A stretch of DNA of 64,000 nt, from positions 76,442,177-76,506,176 of the forward strand of contig NC_080582.1 of NCBI RefSeq assembly GCF_029962835.1. Reading direction: 5' to 3'. Under the pieces are notes generated by a model. That model saw only the letters and a program-made list of their open reading frames with translations, did no database searches and was not told the DNA's origin. Source of the DNA: Magnolia sinica. Lineage: Eukaryota; Streptophyta; Magnoliopsida; Magnoliales; Magnoliaceae. Shown piece by piece: positions 33,791 to 48,374 of the stretch. Every line of letters begins with the position of its first letter. Position 1 is the first letter of the stretch. The position numbers were made by a program, and so were the translations under genes.

Positions 33791-34879
33791 AAACGAAGGT
33801 GAGCACTGACCAGTAGTGATGGCTAATGCTCGCTGGGTTGGTATGTAATCTGCATTGGGTGGTGTCACGTGGGTTCAATAGTGTGTGTTTGCCATCCATT
33901 CATTTTGAATCATTATTTTAAGACATGATTTAAAAAAAAAAAAGTAGATTCAAATCTAGGTGGACCACACCACCGAAAAACAATGGTGAGATTAAATGCC
34001 TACCATTAAAATCTTCAAAACTTTTTAAGGTGCATTGTAACGTTTAGTTTTCATTTAAGCAGTTGATTATGTCATATAGACCCGATGAAAGGGAAAGCAC
34101 AAGTAACAACTTAACTAGTCGCTTAGAAGAAGTTTTAAAGAGTAGGCATTCATTTACCATCGTTTCTTTCATAGGGAAGGTTCATTTTGAGCTTTTGATC
34201 TGCCTCATTTTCTTATCCCGCAGGATACAAACCGGTGAAATACATAGGCCGCGTAAATAAAACACATGCATCATCCTGAGGCTCACAAAGCACCGTACAG
34301 TTGTGAGACGCGGATTGCGTACTGACAATGCTCTGTTGGCCCCGCATGGTGTATATGTATTTTATCCAATCCGTCCATCTATTTTTCCAGATCATTACAG
34401 AGCACTATCCAAAAATAAAGGGATATCAAAATCTCCATTGGACCACACCATAACAAAACAGTGTAGATTAATGCCTGCCATTAAAAACTTTCTAGCGTTC
34501 ACTGTAATGTTTATTTGTCCTCCAACCTGTTGGTTAGGTCATGAAAACCTGGATGAAGAGAAAAAACAAATATAATCTTAATCTAAAACTTTTGTCGCCC
34601 TTAAAAAAAGTTTTTAACTGTAAACGTTCAATCACCACTCTTTTCTTTGGTGTGGTATATATGAGATTTTTATTGTCTCATTTATGGCCTTATGCAATAA
34701 AATAGTCCACCTCACTGCTGACGCTGTCAGTACGCAATTCGCGTCCAGCTTTGTGTGGCCCATCTGGAGGATAACTACCAATCATGCACCCCCGGCGTTG
34801 GACCAGATCCCAAAATTCTGCCTGATGCATGACTCAGGTGGGCCACACCAAAGGAACCAATAGAGATACACGGACGCCG

Positions 34880-35400
34880 TTTGGCCAGCGACCCCAACAC
34901 CATCCAGCTAACTGGTGTCAAAGCTATGCTGGCCCCACCATGATGTATGTTTTATCCACTCTTTCCATCCATTTTAACAACTTATCCTAAGGAAAGAGCT
35001 AAAAATTGAGTAGATCCGAATCTCAGGTGGACCACACCACAGGTAAACATTGTTGATTGAATATAGTTGAAAACTTTCTAATGCCCACTTTAATAATTAT
35101 ATGTCATCCAACTTGCCTACAATTACGTTGACCTAGATGAAGGCAAAATACAAATATAATTTTATCTAAAACTTCTGTGGCCCCAAAAAGTATTTGATGG
35201 TAGGCGTTCTAATCCCAGTATAATTCATGTGATGTGGTCCATCTCAAACTTAGAGTTGTCTCATTCTTGAGATCATGTTCTAAAATGAACTGTCAAGATG
35301 TATGAAGCATATGTAAAATATACACATCATGGTGTGTTTGCAGAGCTTTTGACACCATCTAGGTGGCTGGTTTTTGGAGTCGGTAGCCAACCACGAGACA
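34880..35400. mobile_element. Foldback MITE copy
   Basis: The left arm GTTTGGCCAGCGACCCC.. and right arm (reverse-complemented) GTTGGCTACCGACTCC.. are mirrored through TGGTGTCAAAGC and the CACCATGATGTATG edge. The target-site duplication is not clear. Confidence 0.65.
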
Positions 35401-36125
35401 GGCACGGAGGGGCATACTCGGAGTGGGCACCACTCATCTATGTAGTGGAAAAGCTCTACGAGCCTATCAATGTATGTATTTTTTATTACACTGTTTGTTC
35501 ATTTTATTTTTTTTTAAGGACCAATTTATGTCATTTGCTACCCAAAAAAAACAGAGAGTATATCCGAAGCTAAGCAAACCACACAGTAAGAAATAGGGAG
35601 GATTAGACGCCTACTATTGAAAACTTCCAGGAAGCCACAAAAGTTTCGGATCAAAGCAATATCTATGTTTTCCCTTCATACAAGTTTACACGACATTATG
35701 AGCATGTTGGATGTCAAATAAATATTATAGTGGGCCTTTAGTAAATTTTCAACAATAAGCATTCAATCCATACTATTTCTTTTGGTGTGTTCCACTTAAG
35801 CTTTATATTTTCCCTATACATTAGACTCATGCCATAAAAGGAGCTGACAAAATGGATCAACGATTTGAATAAAACACATGCATTATAATGACTTGGGTTG
35901 AAGAAGGTCCCAAAGGTTTGGTTGTTCATCAATTCAAGTGATATGTGAGTTGGCCCATGGAGACTTCTTACAAATTCACACGATTGAGCCAAAAATAGAT
36001 GTAAACACTATCCAATCATTTTACAAGTTAATTCTTATCTATACCATCCCTTTTTACAACCCATTTTAGTTAAAAATTGAAGCATATCCAAAGCTCAAAT
36101 GGACCACGCCAAAGTTAAAAGTGGG

Positions 36126-36611
36126 TAGGGCTATACATCGAGCTGAGTTGAGTCCAGGTGGGCCAAGCTCGGCTTGACTCGTCCATGTTATACTCAAGTT
36201 CAAACTCAGCCTCGAGCTTAATATTGAAAATTTACTTGTTTGCCAAAGCTGTTGAGTTGAGTTGAGTTAAGCTTGTTCATATGTTAATTTATTTTATTTA
36301 TGGCTAAAAAATACAAATTAAATGTTTAAATGGGACGGCTATGGTCAAGTAGAGGTTTTTAACTTTTTAACTTGTAACTTTTTTTAAAATTTAAATTTAT
36401 ATAATATATATAATATTAAACTTTTAAGATATATTACAAGAGCCATGTCAAGTCTGATTGAAATGCATTATGCTCGAACTCGACTCAACTCGAGTTTTAG
36501 AAAATGAGCTTGACTGGCCAACAAGTCAACCTTTCAAGACGAGTCAATCTAAGCTGACTCGAGCCAGGTCACGCAAGCTTTTCGAGCTAGCTCGACTCAT
36601 GTACAACCCTA
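36126..36611. mobile_element. hAT-type MITE with TAGGG..TGTACA ends
   Basis: 486 bp. The ends TAGGGCTATACATCGAG and (reverse-complemented) TAGGGTTGTACATGAG are mirrored. Flanking 8-mers AAAGTGGG and AACGTGAG match at six of eight. The GAGCTCGAGTTGAG-rich arms mark it as kin of the element at 5558-5906. Confidence 0.7.
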
Positions 36612-37297
36612 AACGTGAGTATAATGATGTCTACAAACCTTCCTACCTGATTTTATTAGTCATCACAATTGTCAACTTGATCCAACACTTCTCTATCAGT
36701 TTTTAGCTTATGCCCGACAATGAACTGGAAAACGGATGCGAGGTTTGGACTGGACACATACATCACAGTGGACTTCTCAGTTACTCATTGCGCAATCCAC
36801 GTCGTTGATTAGGTCATATAGAGACTTGGCTAAACGCAAATATCAACTTGATTCAAAACTTTTGCACCGCCAAAATTCTTTTAACGGTGGGTGTTCAATC
36901 ACCACCTTTTTCTATGTTGTGGTCCACCTGTGATTTAATTTGCCCCATTTTCGGATCCATGTCCCGAACTTAGATGGAAATTTAGATGGACGGCGTGGAT
37001 AAAACACATACATCACGGTGACCTGCACCACGCAATCCTACTCCCGTGCTCTAGGATATTCGCGTTCGAAGCAAGCGCATAGCCTTCTGCGCAGTGGGCC
37101 CCACCACATGCAAACGGCATTCCCCAACCTTCCGATCTCAAGCTTTAATGGTGGAATTCAGGGCTTGTCCAGAACATTTCATCCCAATCGAATTCCTCTC
37201 CCCTTTGCCCTTTTTTCCCATAAAGCCCCTGCAAATACCTACAGTTTTCCATTCTCCAGTGAAGGACGGAACAGTAATAAGAGGAAAGGAGGAGAAA

Positions 37298-40200
37298 ATG
37301 GGAAACACGTCGTCGATGCTTACTCAATACGACATTGAAGAAGTTCAAGAGCACTGCAATCACACTTGTACGTTTCTGCCCTAGCATTTTCTCCATTTCT
37401 CATTTTTCCCACTTATAACTCTACTGTGATTTTATTCGGCATCAGTTACGCAGCAAGAGATTGTATCGCTGTACCAGAGGTTCTGCCAGCTCGATCGGAA
37501 TGGCGGCGGATTCATCTCGGCCGACGAGTTTTTGTCCGTACCGGAATTCGCTGTCAATCCTCTCTCTCAGGTCATTATTGTTGTTGTTGTTGATATGGTG
37601 GTGGTTGTTGGAGAACGAATTGCCTGCCTCTGGAGTGCAGCATTTTCGTGCATCCAAATTGTGTCCCTTACATGTGTGTGATGATTGTTATCTGAATAGC
37701 GAAATAAGTGGATTGCCTATGCATGAGTAATGGAGATTGCAAACTGAAATCTTAATTGCATACCCATTTGGGAAGACATTCCCGATGCCCGAAGTCGTTG
37801 AGAGAGGATGCTCGATGTTTCGCACCTTACACCTTTATAAAAACCTCTGAGTGGGACTAGGGTTTTATGTCTATGTTGGTGAGGGGGCCAAGATATCTAT
37901 TTATAGAAAAAGAGGGCTGGAGAAGGTTACCTATCACAATTCTCCCCTCTCAAGTCTATACATTGTAGTTTTTCATATTTGTTTGAATAACCGTGTATAG
38001 AGACCATGGTTCGAGCGTCCTCCCTTAAACCTATATGTATCAATCACAACTGTAGTGAGGGCCACCGGATCGCTCAATCTGAATAATCCAATGGTCAGAT
38101 CAAAACCGATGATCATGTGTGGTCACCTAATAGAAATCTTACTTTTTCCCACTTGGATCATACTGATCTAAAAAAAGAAAAAATGTTTTATTTATTTTAT
38201 GAACCAGACATCCTATGGACTGAGCTGTTGATTAACCGTAAACCAAAAAATATTCTTTGATTAGGCTATCTTCACCATATGATAAATGGGCCTTTTCTCA
38301 CTTTATAGGAGCTGTTGCTGGTTTTTGTCTCTTGGTATCCATGTGTATGCCAACAAGGGCTAGAATTGTCTTGGGCATCGTTTGGATGCCTGCAAGATCT
38401 GTAAGTGGTAAGTGACAAGTAAGTCATTTGCAGGTGGTGTTTGGGGAGGAAATTCAGCTGTAAGTCACAACATGTAAGTCACTTATAGGCAAAACTGCTA
38501 GGAAACTTCATGGGGCTGGGGGTTAAGAAGTCACTTCCTTGTAAGTGACTCACAGCTCTCTTACGACTTAAAAACTTACAGAGTTACAGGCATCCAAACA
38601 ACCCCTTAACACTTTGATTTTTGGACAATGGCACAGTCACTATTGGAAGCACGGAATAGACAGTTCCGATCTTTTCCTCATATGCCATGTATTCAGAATG
38701 ACCTGCCTCGAAAGGCATGGAATCTACTCTCTTGCTGCTGCTGTTGTTAATGTTGTTTTAGTTATTTTCATTGTAGCTGTGGTAAGTATTGTATTTGTTG
38801 TTGTTCTCTGTCTCAAAAAAAAAAGAGAGAAGAAGTTGTTGTTGATGATGCAAATGTGTCCTTGAAAATCGATGGTATTATTATCTGTTGATCAATTGTA
38901 GTATGGGACCAAGAATTGCACCAGTTAGGAGCAAGGTGTTCCGTAACGGTAACGGTGGCCGTAACAGCCACCACCGTTACCTTTATGATACAGGGCATAA
39001 CGGCTGTTACAGCCCCATAACGGCCATTACTGTCTCTCTTTTTAATTTATTGAAAAACCCCCCAAAAAACTTGTATCTGCCCCGTAATCTTAATTAAAAA
39101 GTATGAAAAACCTATATATGTCCCGTAATAGACCATTACAGGGCTATTATGGCTTTTATAGGGGACGTAACGTGCCGTTAATGGTAATTACGGGTCATTT
39201 TTTCCATAACGGATGTTGCGGCCATTACGACCCTGTAACGTGTAATGGTTGCCACCGTTACCTTTAGGTAACGGCCTTTACGGCCCCGTAACGGCCTTTT
39301 TGGCACACCATGGTTAGGAGTGAGATGGTACAAATTGAAGGATCTAAAAAAGGGCAAGGGAAAGGACCAAGAGGATGTGGATGGGGGTAGTAAGAAAGAC
39401 TTGATGACCTATGGTCTAATTGAAGTTATGACCCTTGATAGACTGGAATGACAGAAAAGGATTCATGTAGTCGACCCCAATTAGTTGGGATAAGGCCTAG
39501 ATGATGATGATGATGATTATGTGTGATCGGTTGTAGCATGGGTCCCACCTTTCATTGATCTAGACCACCTATCTGGTGGGCGCTGTTGTTGATGGGACAC
39601 ATTTGTGAAAATCTTGTACGGTAGGTCATCTTTAGTGTTAGATTGGGGAATTAAATGGATGGTTTACCCAGTCATACATATACTATGGGAAAAAGTTCCT
39701 GAATTGTGGGGCTAACATTCTATTATGGGGATTTTCATGATGTGGCCCGCTAGAGGAATGATCTGGGTGATGGAAAGGTGGAGCCCGCCTGCTTACCCAC
39801 CATAAAGTGTTGTTTTTTGTGTTCTAATACTAACTTCCATACAATGGGCTCCTCCGCTGATCGGTCAGGGCCAAAACCACGTTGACTACACAATCCTAAC
39901 TTCCTATCAGTAAAAGTGCTAATGGTGGTCGTAGGTGAAAAGGGCAAGGGTGTGCACATTTAATAGGCAAGAAGTCCATTGGTTGATGCTCATGATCATC
40001 TGATCAATGTGACTTTTGGGCCATGATGTAAAGAATATAGCCCAGGAAAACCTAGGAAGGTGAGTGAGCACACTAGTATTCGGTGAATCACCATAGAGAT
40101 GAGGGAGATACCATTAGGCTATGGATCATGGGGTGGGGTTGGATTTCTCAACAAACTTTGTGAATGGATGTTTTGATCTTTCTGTTTCCTCTCTTGATTT

Positions 40201-42274
40201 TTATGCTTTCATTGGTTGCAATACATAGGCATCAACGAGTTTGATTCCCCTCCCCGTGGATTACCCGATGCACATGGTTGGCAGGTGATTTCGTGCATCC
40301 GCAGGGAATAGTCTCACCTTAAAAGGAGTGGGGACACCTTGTTGTCCTATAAAAAGAAAAAAAGAAAAAAAAGAAAAATCAACGTTCGAATTTTTCCATT
40401 CCACAAACCAGGAGAAACCACCCTTAAATCTCTGATTTTTTGGTCTCATGATGCCTGGTGGTATCCTTATCTCATTCGATGGTTTTGGGGTGTGTGAACA
40501 AACAACCAGGAGGGAATTTCTAAGGCCATATGGGCCACACGTGCACACACAGACCAACATATGACCTATTAGATGGACGTTCTAGATTGTGATGCATGTT
40601 GGTCCCCTTATATCATTGCCACTGAAAAAAGTTACAGCTGCTGTCACTGAGTTTGGTGATTATTGTTGTATTCGCAGAGATTGCTAAGGATGCTTGATGG
40701 GTTGAACTTCAAGGAATTTGTGGCATTCTTGTCTGCATTCAGTTCTCATGCGAGTCTTCAGCAGAAAATTGAACGTAACTGTCTATTTACTTAAAACTTG
40801 TGTTCAAAGAGTTTCACATCTAATTCTCTTCACTTGCATTTTTTTTTCCCATTTTAATGTTTGATGTTTGTTTTTTGTAGTCATCTTCAAGGTTTATGAT
40901 TCAGACTGCAATGGGAAGGTTACCTTCAATGATGTGTTAGATGTATTGAGGGATTTGACGGGATCCTTCATCTCTGAACAGCAGAGGCAGGTTGGTCTCA
41001 TTTCAATTGGCCTAATTCATCTCTTTTCCTCTGCTTTTATTTTGTGGCTTCTTTGAATTAGTAAGCATAGAAGGTTTGGAAAATGGAGTTATGATCACAT
41101 ATTAACTGACTGGCATTACCACGTGTAATGGTCATTGTGAGACCAAAAAATGGGCAAAATGGAAAATGTCCAGCCCCATGTGAAATAACAACTGATTTTT
41201 TTACCGATAACAGCATTATAATTGTAACATAATGCTATTATGGTTTCAAAAATGGCTTTTACTCACAATGGATTATTCCATTATATAACAATTGTTAATA
41301 AGAAAATAACAGCTGTTATTAGGAAAAAAAAATGGCAGTAACTCAACAGACGTTTTTTGTTACCTAATATGATGGAGATTGACTGCTATTATTATAATAG
41401 TTGTTGCGATGTTTTTTGACCTTGCCATGGGATCTTTTCAAGGTTGCCAACTCACAACCCATTATTTTGTATTCCCTCTATTACGCATTATCTTGTTTAG
41501 CTTAGATAATTCTAATCTCTACTACATAACGTGTGTCGTTGGGGAAAAAAAAATGTGCCCAACTAATTTTTGAGATGGCTAAAACTTTGCATTTTTTGAG
41601 AATGTGGGAAGGTATTTTAGCCAAGGTAAAGGGTATTTTTGTAATTTAAAGTAAGTCCAAATGTGCATTTCACAACTTGTGGTTTGGATTTTGTCTGCTC
41701 CCTATAGGACGAGAGGATGTTGGAGATTTTACCTGCCCACTGAAACCCACCGAACATGGGCCAAGTTCATCCTCATATATACCTCCCAACTTATTATTGT
41801 TATTATTTGAGAGATCCTCCTGACTTACTGCCATTATTTACTTAAAGACTGTAGCACTTGGATCCAGAGCCATTTTGCAATTATCCATATTCCATACTAT
41901 TTGTTTGACGGGCCATGCAATGCATGGTTGATAACCAAAGCAATCTTCAAGATTGGAAGACCCTATGGATGGCCCGATGGCCCACAAAAGAATGTTTAAA
42001 GGAGACGGTCCATATTCACAAATGAAAAGAGTTAACTGATCTAAGGGTTGACATATTATAATGTGAGTTTTTATTTATTTATTATTATTTTTACCTACTC
42101 CACAATGAGGCCAATCATATATATGGATTGGATCATTGAGACATGGTCTCATATTCAATAACTAGTCTCAATGTAAAAATAACAATATGTCAAGATGTAC
42201 TGTAGCAAGCCCCCCCCATCAAAGAGACATTTCACAACCATTTTCCTCTCCTTTCTACCACACTTGCAAATCAC

Positions 42275-42311
<37 letters not shown>

Positions 42312-43444
42312 ATCTCGATGCAAAGAAATCAATATGATAAATAGAGAAATATAAATTAAATACCAAATAATGTAATAAGAAATTTTAAGATTAAGTTGGA
42401 AGGAAGGCACCTGGATTGAAAGTCTGAAAGAACATTTAAATCAAAATCACATGCAATATATTTAGTGCAGGCGCGGATCCATGTTGCTTTCTTAAAGACT
42501 ATTCGACCCGTTGGATGGTCTGAACGTACTATCCAAATCTCCTGCAATGAAAGTCTTTTGGATACAACCACTTCTCGGTGGTTGATGCTCAAAATATTCT
42601 CTTTTTATTATAGGAATTTTCGTTTTAAAAAAACTTTCTTTTAAAACCAATTGCCTTTTTTTCCCCCTCCGATTTTCTTGGTTTTTCCACATTACCATTT
42701 ATAGGAAATTTAGACGGTGATGTGGCGGACACCTGGCGCAGAGGTCTCGGCCAATGTATACTTTCGTTGGGCCAAATATTTGGCTAAACCATAATCTCCG
42801 GAAAACTCGATCAAACAAATAAACTCCGGAAGACTCGGTCAAAAGCTTTGAGGTTAAGCTAAAGGAAAAATAAAAATAAAAGATATATAATTTTAAAATC
42901 TAGCTAAAACTACCAATCCCCCACCATTTTTAAATCAACAAAAGATATGCGAGCATCTGATCTTCCATGCATAAACAAAGGTGTCTCATGGACTTGAACC
43001 TTGCTTTAGTGAGAGGTTATCCTTTACCACAGACTTAGTGGACCAAGCTTTTCAAAACTAAGCTGTTTATTGGTAAGATTAAAACCTCACACACACGTTT
43101 GATCACCACCTCTCTGGTGAAAATAATGTGAAGCACTTTTAAAGCCATGTTCTCATCCCACTTTCATGAGTGGGGTATCCCAAATCGGTTACAATACGGC
43201 CGTATCGGCCGTTACGTAATGGTAACGGTGGTTACCGTTACGCGATACGGGGTCGAAACGGGCACCTCCCCGATTTTGTGACCATAACGGCCGTTACGGC
43301 CCATAACGGCTGTTACGGCTAAAGAAAATAGGGGAAAAAAAAAAACATACCTTTATTCTTTATTCTTTTTTCTTTCTTTTCTTCTTCTTCTTCCTCTTCC
43401 TCTGGACTGCTGCGGCTGCGGCTGCGCCTTCTTCTTCTTCTTCT

Positions 43445-43479
<35 letters not shown>

Positions 43480-46400
43480 CCTCTCCCTCTCCCTCTTCTT
43501 TCCCTCCTTTTCTTTTCGGTTTCCCTCTTCTTTCCCTCTTTTTTCTTCTCGTATCGGAGAAGCGGATTTGCTGGTGTACCACACACCAGCTGTATAGCTG
43601 CTGTAGGTACGTGTCAAGCTAAGACGAGCGCTAACACTTCTCGAGCTCCGAGTTGTACGAACGGTTCAAAGGAGATCAAAGTTACATGGGCTTCACAGTG
43701 ATGTATTTATTATATCGACACCATTCATCTATTTTTAGAGATCATTTCAGATCGTTACCCATATCCAAAGATCGTCTGGACCACACCAAAAATAACAGTG
43801 GAGATAATGATTTTCACCGTTAGACAATTCGTAGGCTCACCATAACGTTTATTTTCCATCCAATCTGTTCGTAAGGTTAAAAAGACCAGAATGAAGAGGA
43901 AAAACAAATTTCATATTGATCCAAAACTTTTGTGATCCCAAAAAGGGTTTCAACGGTAGACGTTCAATCCCCCATTGCTTTTTGTAGTGTGGTCCACTTG
44001 ATAATTAGATCTATACTATTTTTCGTGTCAAGCCTTAAGACGAGCTCGTCAAATGAATGGACAGTTTAGATATAACACATACCTCATAATTAGACCCACA
44101 GGAATTATTGACGTCAAATGAATGGACTGGGTACACAGTGCGCTTTTATCACACAAGTTCATAAATGGTACACGTGCCATGTGGGCCCCACCATGATATA
44201 TGTATTTTATTCATGCCGTCCATCTATTTTGCCACATCATTTTAGGTCATGATCCAAAAAATTAGTAAGATCCAAATCTCAGGTGGACCACAACATAGGA
44301 AACAGTGGTTATAGAATGCTCATCATTAAAAATTTCTGAGAGTCCACTGTAATGTTTATTTTCCATCTAACCTGTTAATAGGGTCACACTGACGTGGATG
44401 AAGGGAAAACACACATGTCAGCTTGATCTAAAACTTTTGTAGCCCCCAATAAATTTTTAATGGTGGACGTTTAATTATTGTTGTTTCTTATGGTGCAGTC
44501 CACCTGAGCTTTGGATCTGCCTCATTTTTGGGCTTGTGCCTAAAATTATTTGGTAAAATGGATGGACGGTGTGGATATAACACATTCATCACGGGTGGGG
44601 CCCAAAAAACTTTGACACTAGTGTACTACACTTCACAATCCAAGTCCCACTTAATTCGGGCCCTTAAAAAATTATTCACAAGACATGTATTAACTTAAAA
44701 TTTACCAATTAAATTATGGAATGTAATTGCTAACTCACAGTGCCAAAATCAATTTGTTTGAATAATTTTAATTGTTAATTTGTGGACACTTATTTTTTAA
44801 AATAGGGCATTTTGATTTTTTTCTTGATTCACTATCCAATAAATGTCCACCAATTCATTAGTGAGATAATGCCAATAAATTGCATGAATTTGAGGCTGAT
44901 TTGGGGCATGGATTGGTCCTCCAAGTCAGCCTCAAATTGGCAGCGCCATCAACCTGAATTTAATTTCATTTTTTTAAAGAACTATTGGGAGAAATGGTAT
45001 CAAATTGTTAAGTATATCAATTAGATATTTAGAAAATTAAATATATGAATTTTGTAGTCAAATTCAGGTTATCTGGTTTATAAATTCATCAGACAGTCCG
45101 ATACAACTTCTCACCAAAGAGTGGACTGTTACACCACCATAAACTTGTTCTAATTTATAAATGAATGCATATTTGGAATGCTTAGAATATTCCGGATTTA
45201 ATCCATATTTTTTCATATTTTTTTGGCAAAAAAAATAAAATTGCACTGTTACGGGCTGTTACACCCCCGTATCGCCGTTACACCCCCGTATCCATATCGG
45301 TGTCGGAGGGCACCGTTACGCCAACCGATACCGATACGGGATACCTTGTTCATTAGTGCTCTAGAGAGTTAGCCAGATTCTCATAGAAGGCGGCCAAACC
45401 TTCACACTCATGTCGGTGAGTCTATTAAGGACGCATTTGTGACCATGCGTCCCATCCATAAGGAGTATAGAACTCGTTAAGAGGTCTAACCTCATCCTCT
45501 AAATATTCACAAGTAGTACTGATTCTTAATAAGAATGGGTCAAGAAACTCAGTTTCTTCAATTTAGTACCTCTGAGAACTACTATGTAACTCGTTTTTCC
45601 CATTGAACCTGTTTTCTGGAGTCTCCAGTCATAAATGTTGGGTAACAATTACATGCAATTCACTCAATTGGCTTGAGAACTATTCCTCTCGCAGTGTTGT
45701 AGATTTTTTCTCTTGCAAGGCCTTTAGTTAAAGGATCCACCAAATTGTCTGGCAATCTGATTTCGTTTATAGAGATTACTCCTTTGAGTAATTCTCTAAT
45801 CCTGCTATGTTTTCGACTTATGAGTCTTCTTTTCTCATTATATTATGTATTATTTGCTCGTCTGATAGTTGCATTACTATCACAATTTAGTTTTACCGAA
45901 GCTATGGGTTTACTCCAAAACAAAATATCATACAATATATTTCTCAACCACTCGGCTTCTTCTGCAGCGGAGGTTAAAGCTATAAGTTCAGACTCCATGG
46001 TAGAGTCAGAAATAATAAATTGGTTCTTAGATTTCCATGTTACGGCTCCTCCAATTACGAAGATGTATCCACTGGTTGCTTTACAACCATCAGAAATAGA
46101 ATTCCAATCAACATCAGAATATCCTTCTAATACTGCTGGATGTCTACCGTAATGTAAACCATAGTGCTGAGTTTTTTTCAAGTATTTCAAGACTCTTCGT
46201 ATGGCTTCCCAATGATCATTGTTGGGATTACTAGTAAACGTACTTAGTTTCCGTACAACATAAGCTATATCCGGTCCAGTACAAATCAAACTACCAATGA
46301 CACTAGCATATTCATTTTGATTTACACTTGTTCCTTTATTGGGATATTAGCATACACTAGGATCATAAGGAGTACAAACGGGTTTGCAATCTGACATGTT

Positions 46401-48333
46401 ATACTTTTTTAGAATGAATTCAATATAATGAGCTTGAGAAAGAAGTATTTCATTGTTCTTTCTAATAATTGTGATCTCAAGGATCACATTAGCCTCTCGT
46501 AGGTCTTTCATTTCAAACGATAAGCATATTTTGGTTTGATTTGTGATGGTGTAGTTTGATCCAAATATTAGAAGATCATCAACATATAAACATATAATGA
46601 CACTTAATGCTTCATTGTTCTTATAATATATACATTTATCTACTTCATTTATTTTAAAACCGTCATCTCTTAAAATAGAGTCAAATTTAGCATGCCACTG
46701 TTTAGGAGTCTGCTTCAAACCATACAGGGATTTTCCGTGTAAAAATGCAGTTTTAATATCTATTTGATGTATGATTAAGTTATGTAAAGATGCTATTGCG
46801 ATTAACACTCTGATAGATGTAATTCTAGAAACGGGTGAATAGGTATCAAAGAAATCTATTCCTTCCTTCTGTCTATAACCCTTGGCTACTAACCTGGCCT
46901 TATACTTATCTATGGATCCATCAAGTCAAAGTTTCTTTCTAAAAATCCACTTACAACCGAGAGGTTTAAAACCATCGGGTAAGTCAACTAGATTTCAAGT
47001 ATGATTAGCTAATATGGAGTCCATCTCTAAATCTACAGCCTCCTTCCAAAAGGAAGCATCGTGAGATGACAAAGCCTCCCGGAATGATACGGTGTCACTC
47101 TCTACGTTGTAATAATAAAAATCAGGTCCAAAATCCTTAGATACCCTTGGTCTTTTACTTACCCTAGGTAAAGCATTAGGATCTATGGATTTTGCTGGAC
47201 TTGACCATTCAACCAATCTAGTCTTTGGATCTAGAGGTTCACCCCCACTAATTTCTAATTTAAAAGGAAATGTTCCCTTAAAGAAGTCTGCATCTCTAGA
47301 TTCTATAATCGTAAAGTCACCTAAAGTTAAAAATCTATAAGCTTTACTGTTTATTGCATATCCAACAAATACGCAACTCAACATGTCTTGTAGCTCCTGA
47401 GTCGAGCCACCATCCTTCTTTCACATCGACAACGTATGTTTCCGTGATCATAGCCACCAGTTCCTCTTCATTAGCTTTATCAACTTTATTTGCTTCCACT
47501 ATATAAGCTTTAACTTTTCCTTTACGATGTCTGTAGTTCCTAGCTAAATGGCCTGGAATACCACACACAAAACATCCCAATTTAGCCCTAGTTTTTTTGA
47601 AATTTGTGTAGGGTTTTTTCAGGTCATGATTTGATTTGTTGTTAGGATTATTAGGTCTTTTTGGATGTTGAATTTTGGTATCAACGTTGTAGACTTTAGG
47701 ACGACTATCATCTTTATGATCTTGAAGACGAGCCTCTTCTTCAATACGTATGTCCACAATAAGTTTCTCCATCGTAAAACTATCAGTTTTCCTTCTAAGG
47801 TCCTTCTGAAATTCCTTCCAAAGGGGTGGTAACTTATCTATAATTGATGCTATCAAGTATTGTTGATCGACTTTAATGCCTTCTTGTAATACCTCATTAA
47901 AGAGAAGTTGGATTTCTTTTGTTTGCGCTACAATAGATTTTCCGTCAACCATCATGTATCGGTTAAAACGATTTATCGCATATTTTTTAGATCCAACCTC
48001 TTCATTGCGGTATTTTTTTGTGAGAGCATTCTAGAGATCCTTAGATGATTTGTGATCACAGTAAAGATCAAACATAGGGTTTGTCATGCAATTTAAAATA
48101 TAATCTTTATAAAGATCATCATCTTCTTTCCATTTCTTAATTTTCCAAGATCGATAGGGTTCCATTAGGTTGGTATTCGGTTCCTCCTTTAAGATATATA
48201 GAAGTTTCTCTTTTCTCAATAGAAATTCATTTCTCTTCTCCCACCTTTTAAAGTTTGATCCATCAAACAGATCAATTGTCACAGAGGATAGGGAGTGACT
48301 CTTAGAGGCGGACATTAGATACAAAGAAGGATT

Positions 48334-48374
<41 letters not shown>

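Larger units (their letters stand above)
31090..37110. repeat. Cluster of nested and truncated foldback MITEs
   Basis: About ten full or partial copies of one ~520-540-bp foldback family lie head to tail or inside one another. The recurring marks are CCCACCATGATGTATGTG-type edges, CCGTCCATCCATTTTT, GGTGGACCACACCA, ACCATTAAAAACTT and TTTTGGATCAAGCTGA, then the mirrored half. Approximate pieces: 31090-31505, 31505-31860, 31889-32429 (complete), 32850-33230, 33227-33790 (tandem expansion), 33830-34310, 34320-34740, 34880-35400, 35440-35900 and 36640-37110. No host gene is seen between 31 and 37.1 kb. Confidence 0.8.

Noticed and set aside
43319-43617. Three overlapping Glu/Arg-rich open frames
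   Set aside because: They translate the CT/GA microsatellite inside Mutator-like copy B and have no domain.
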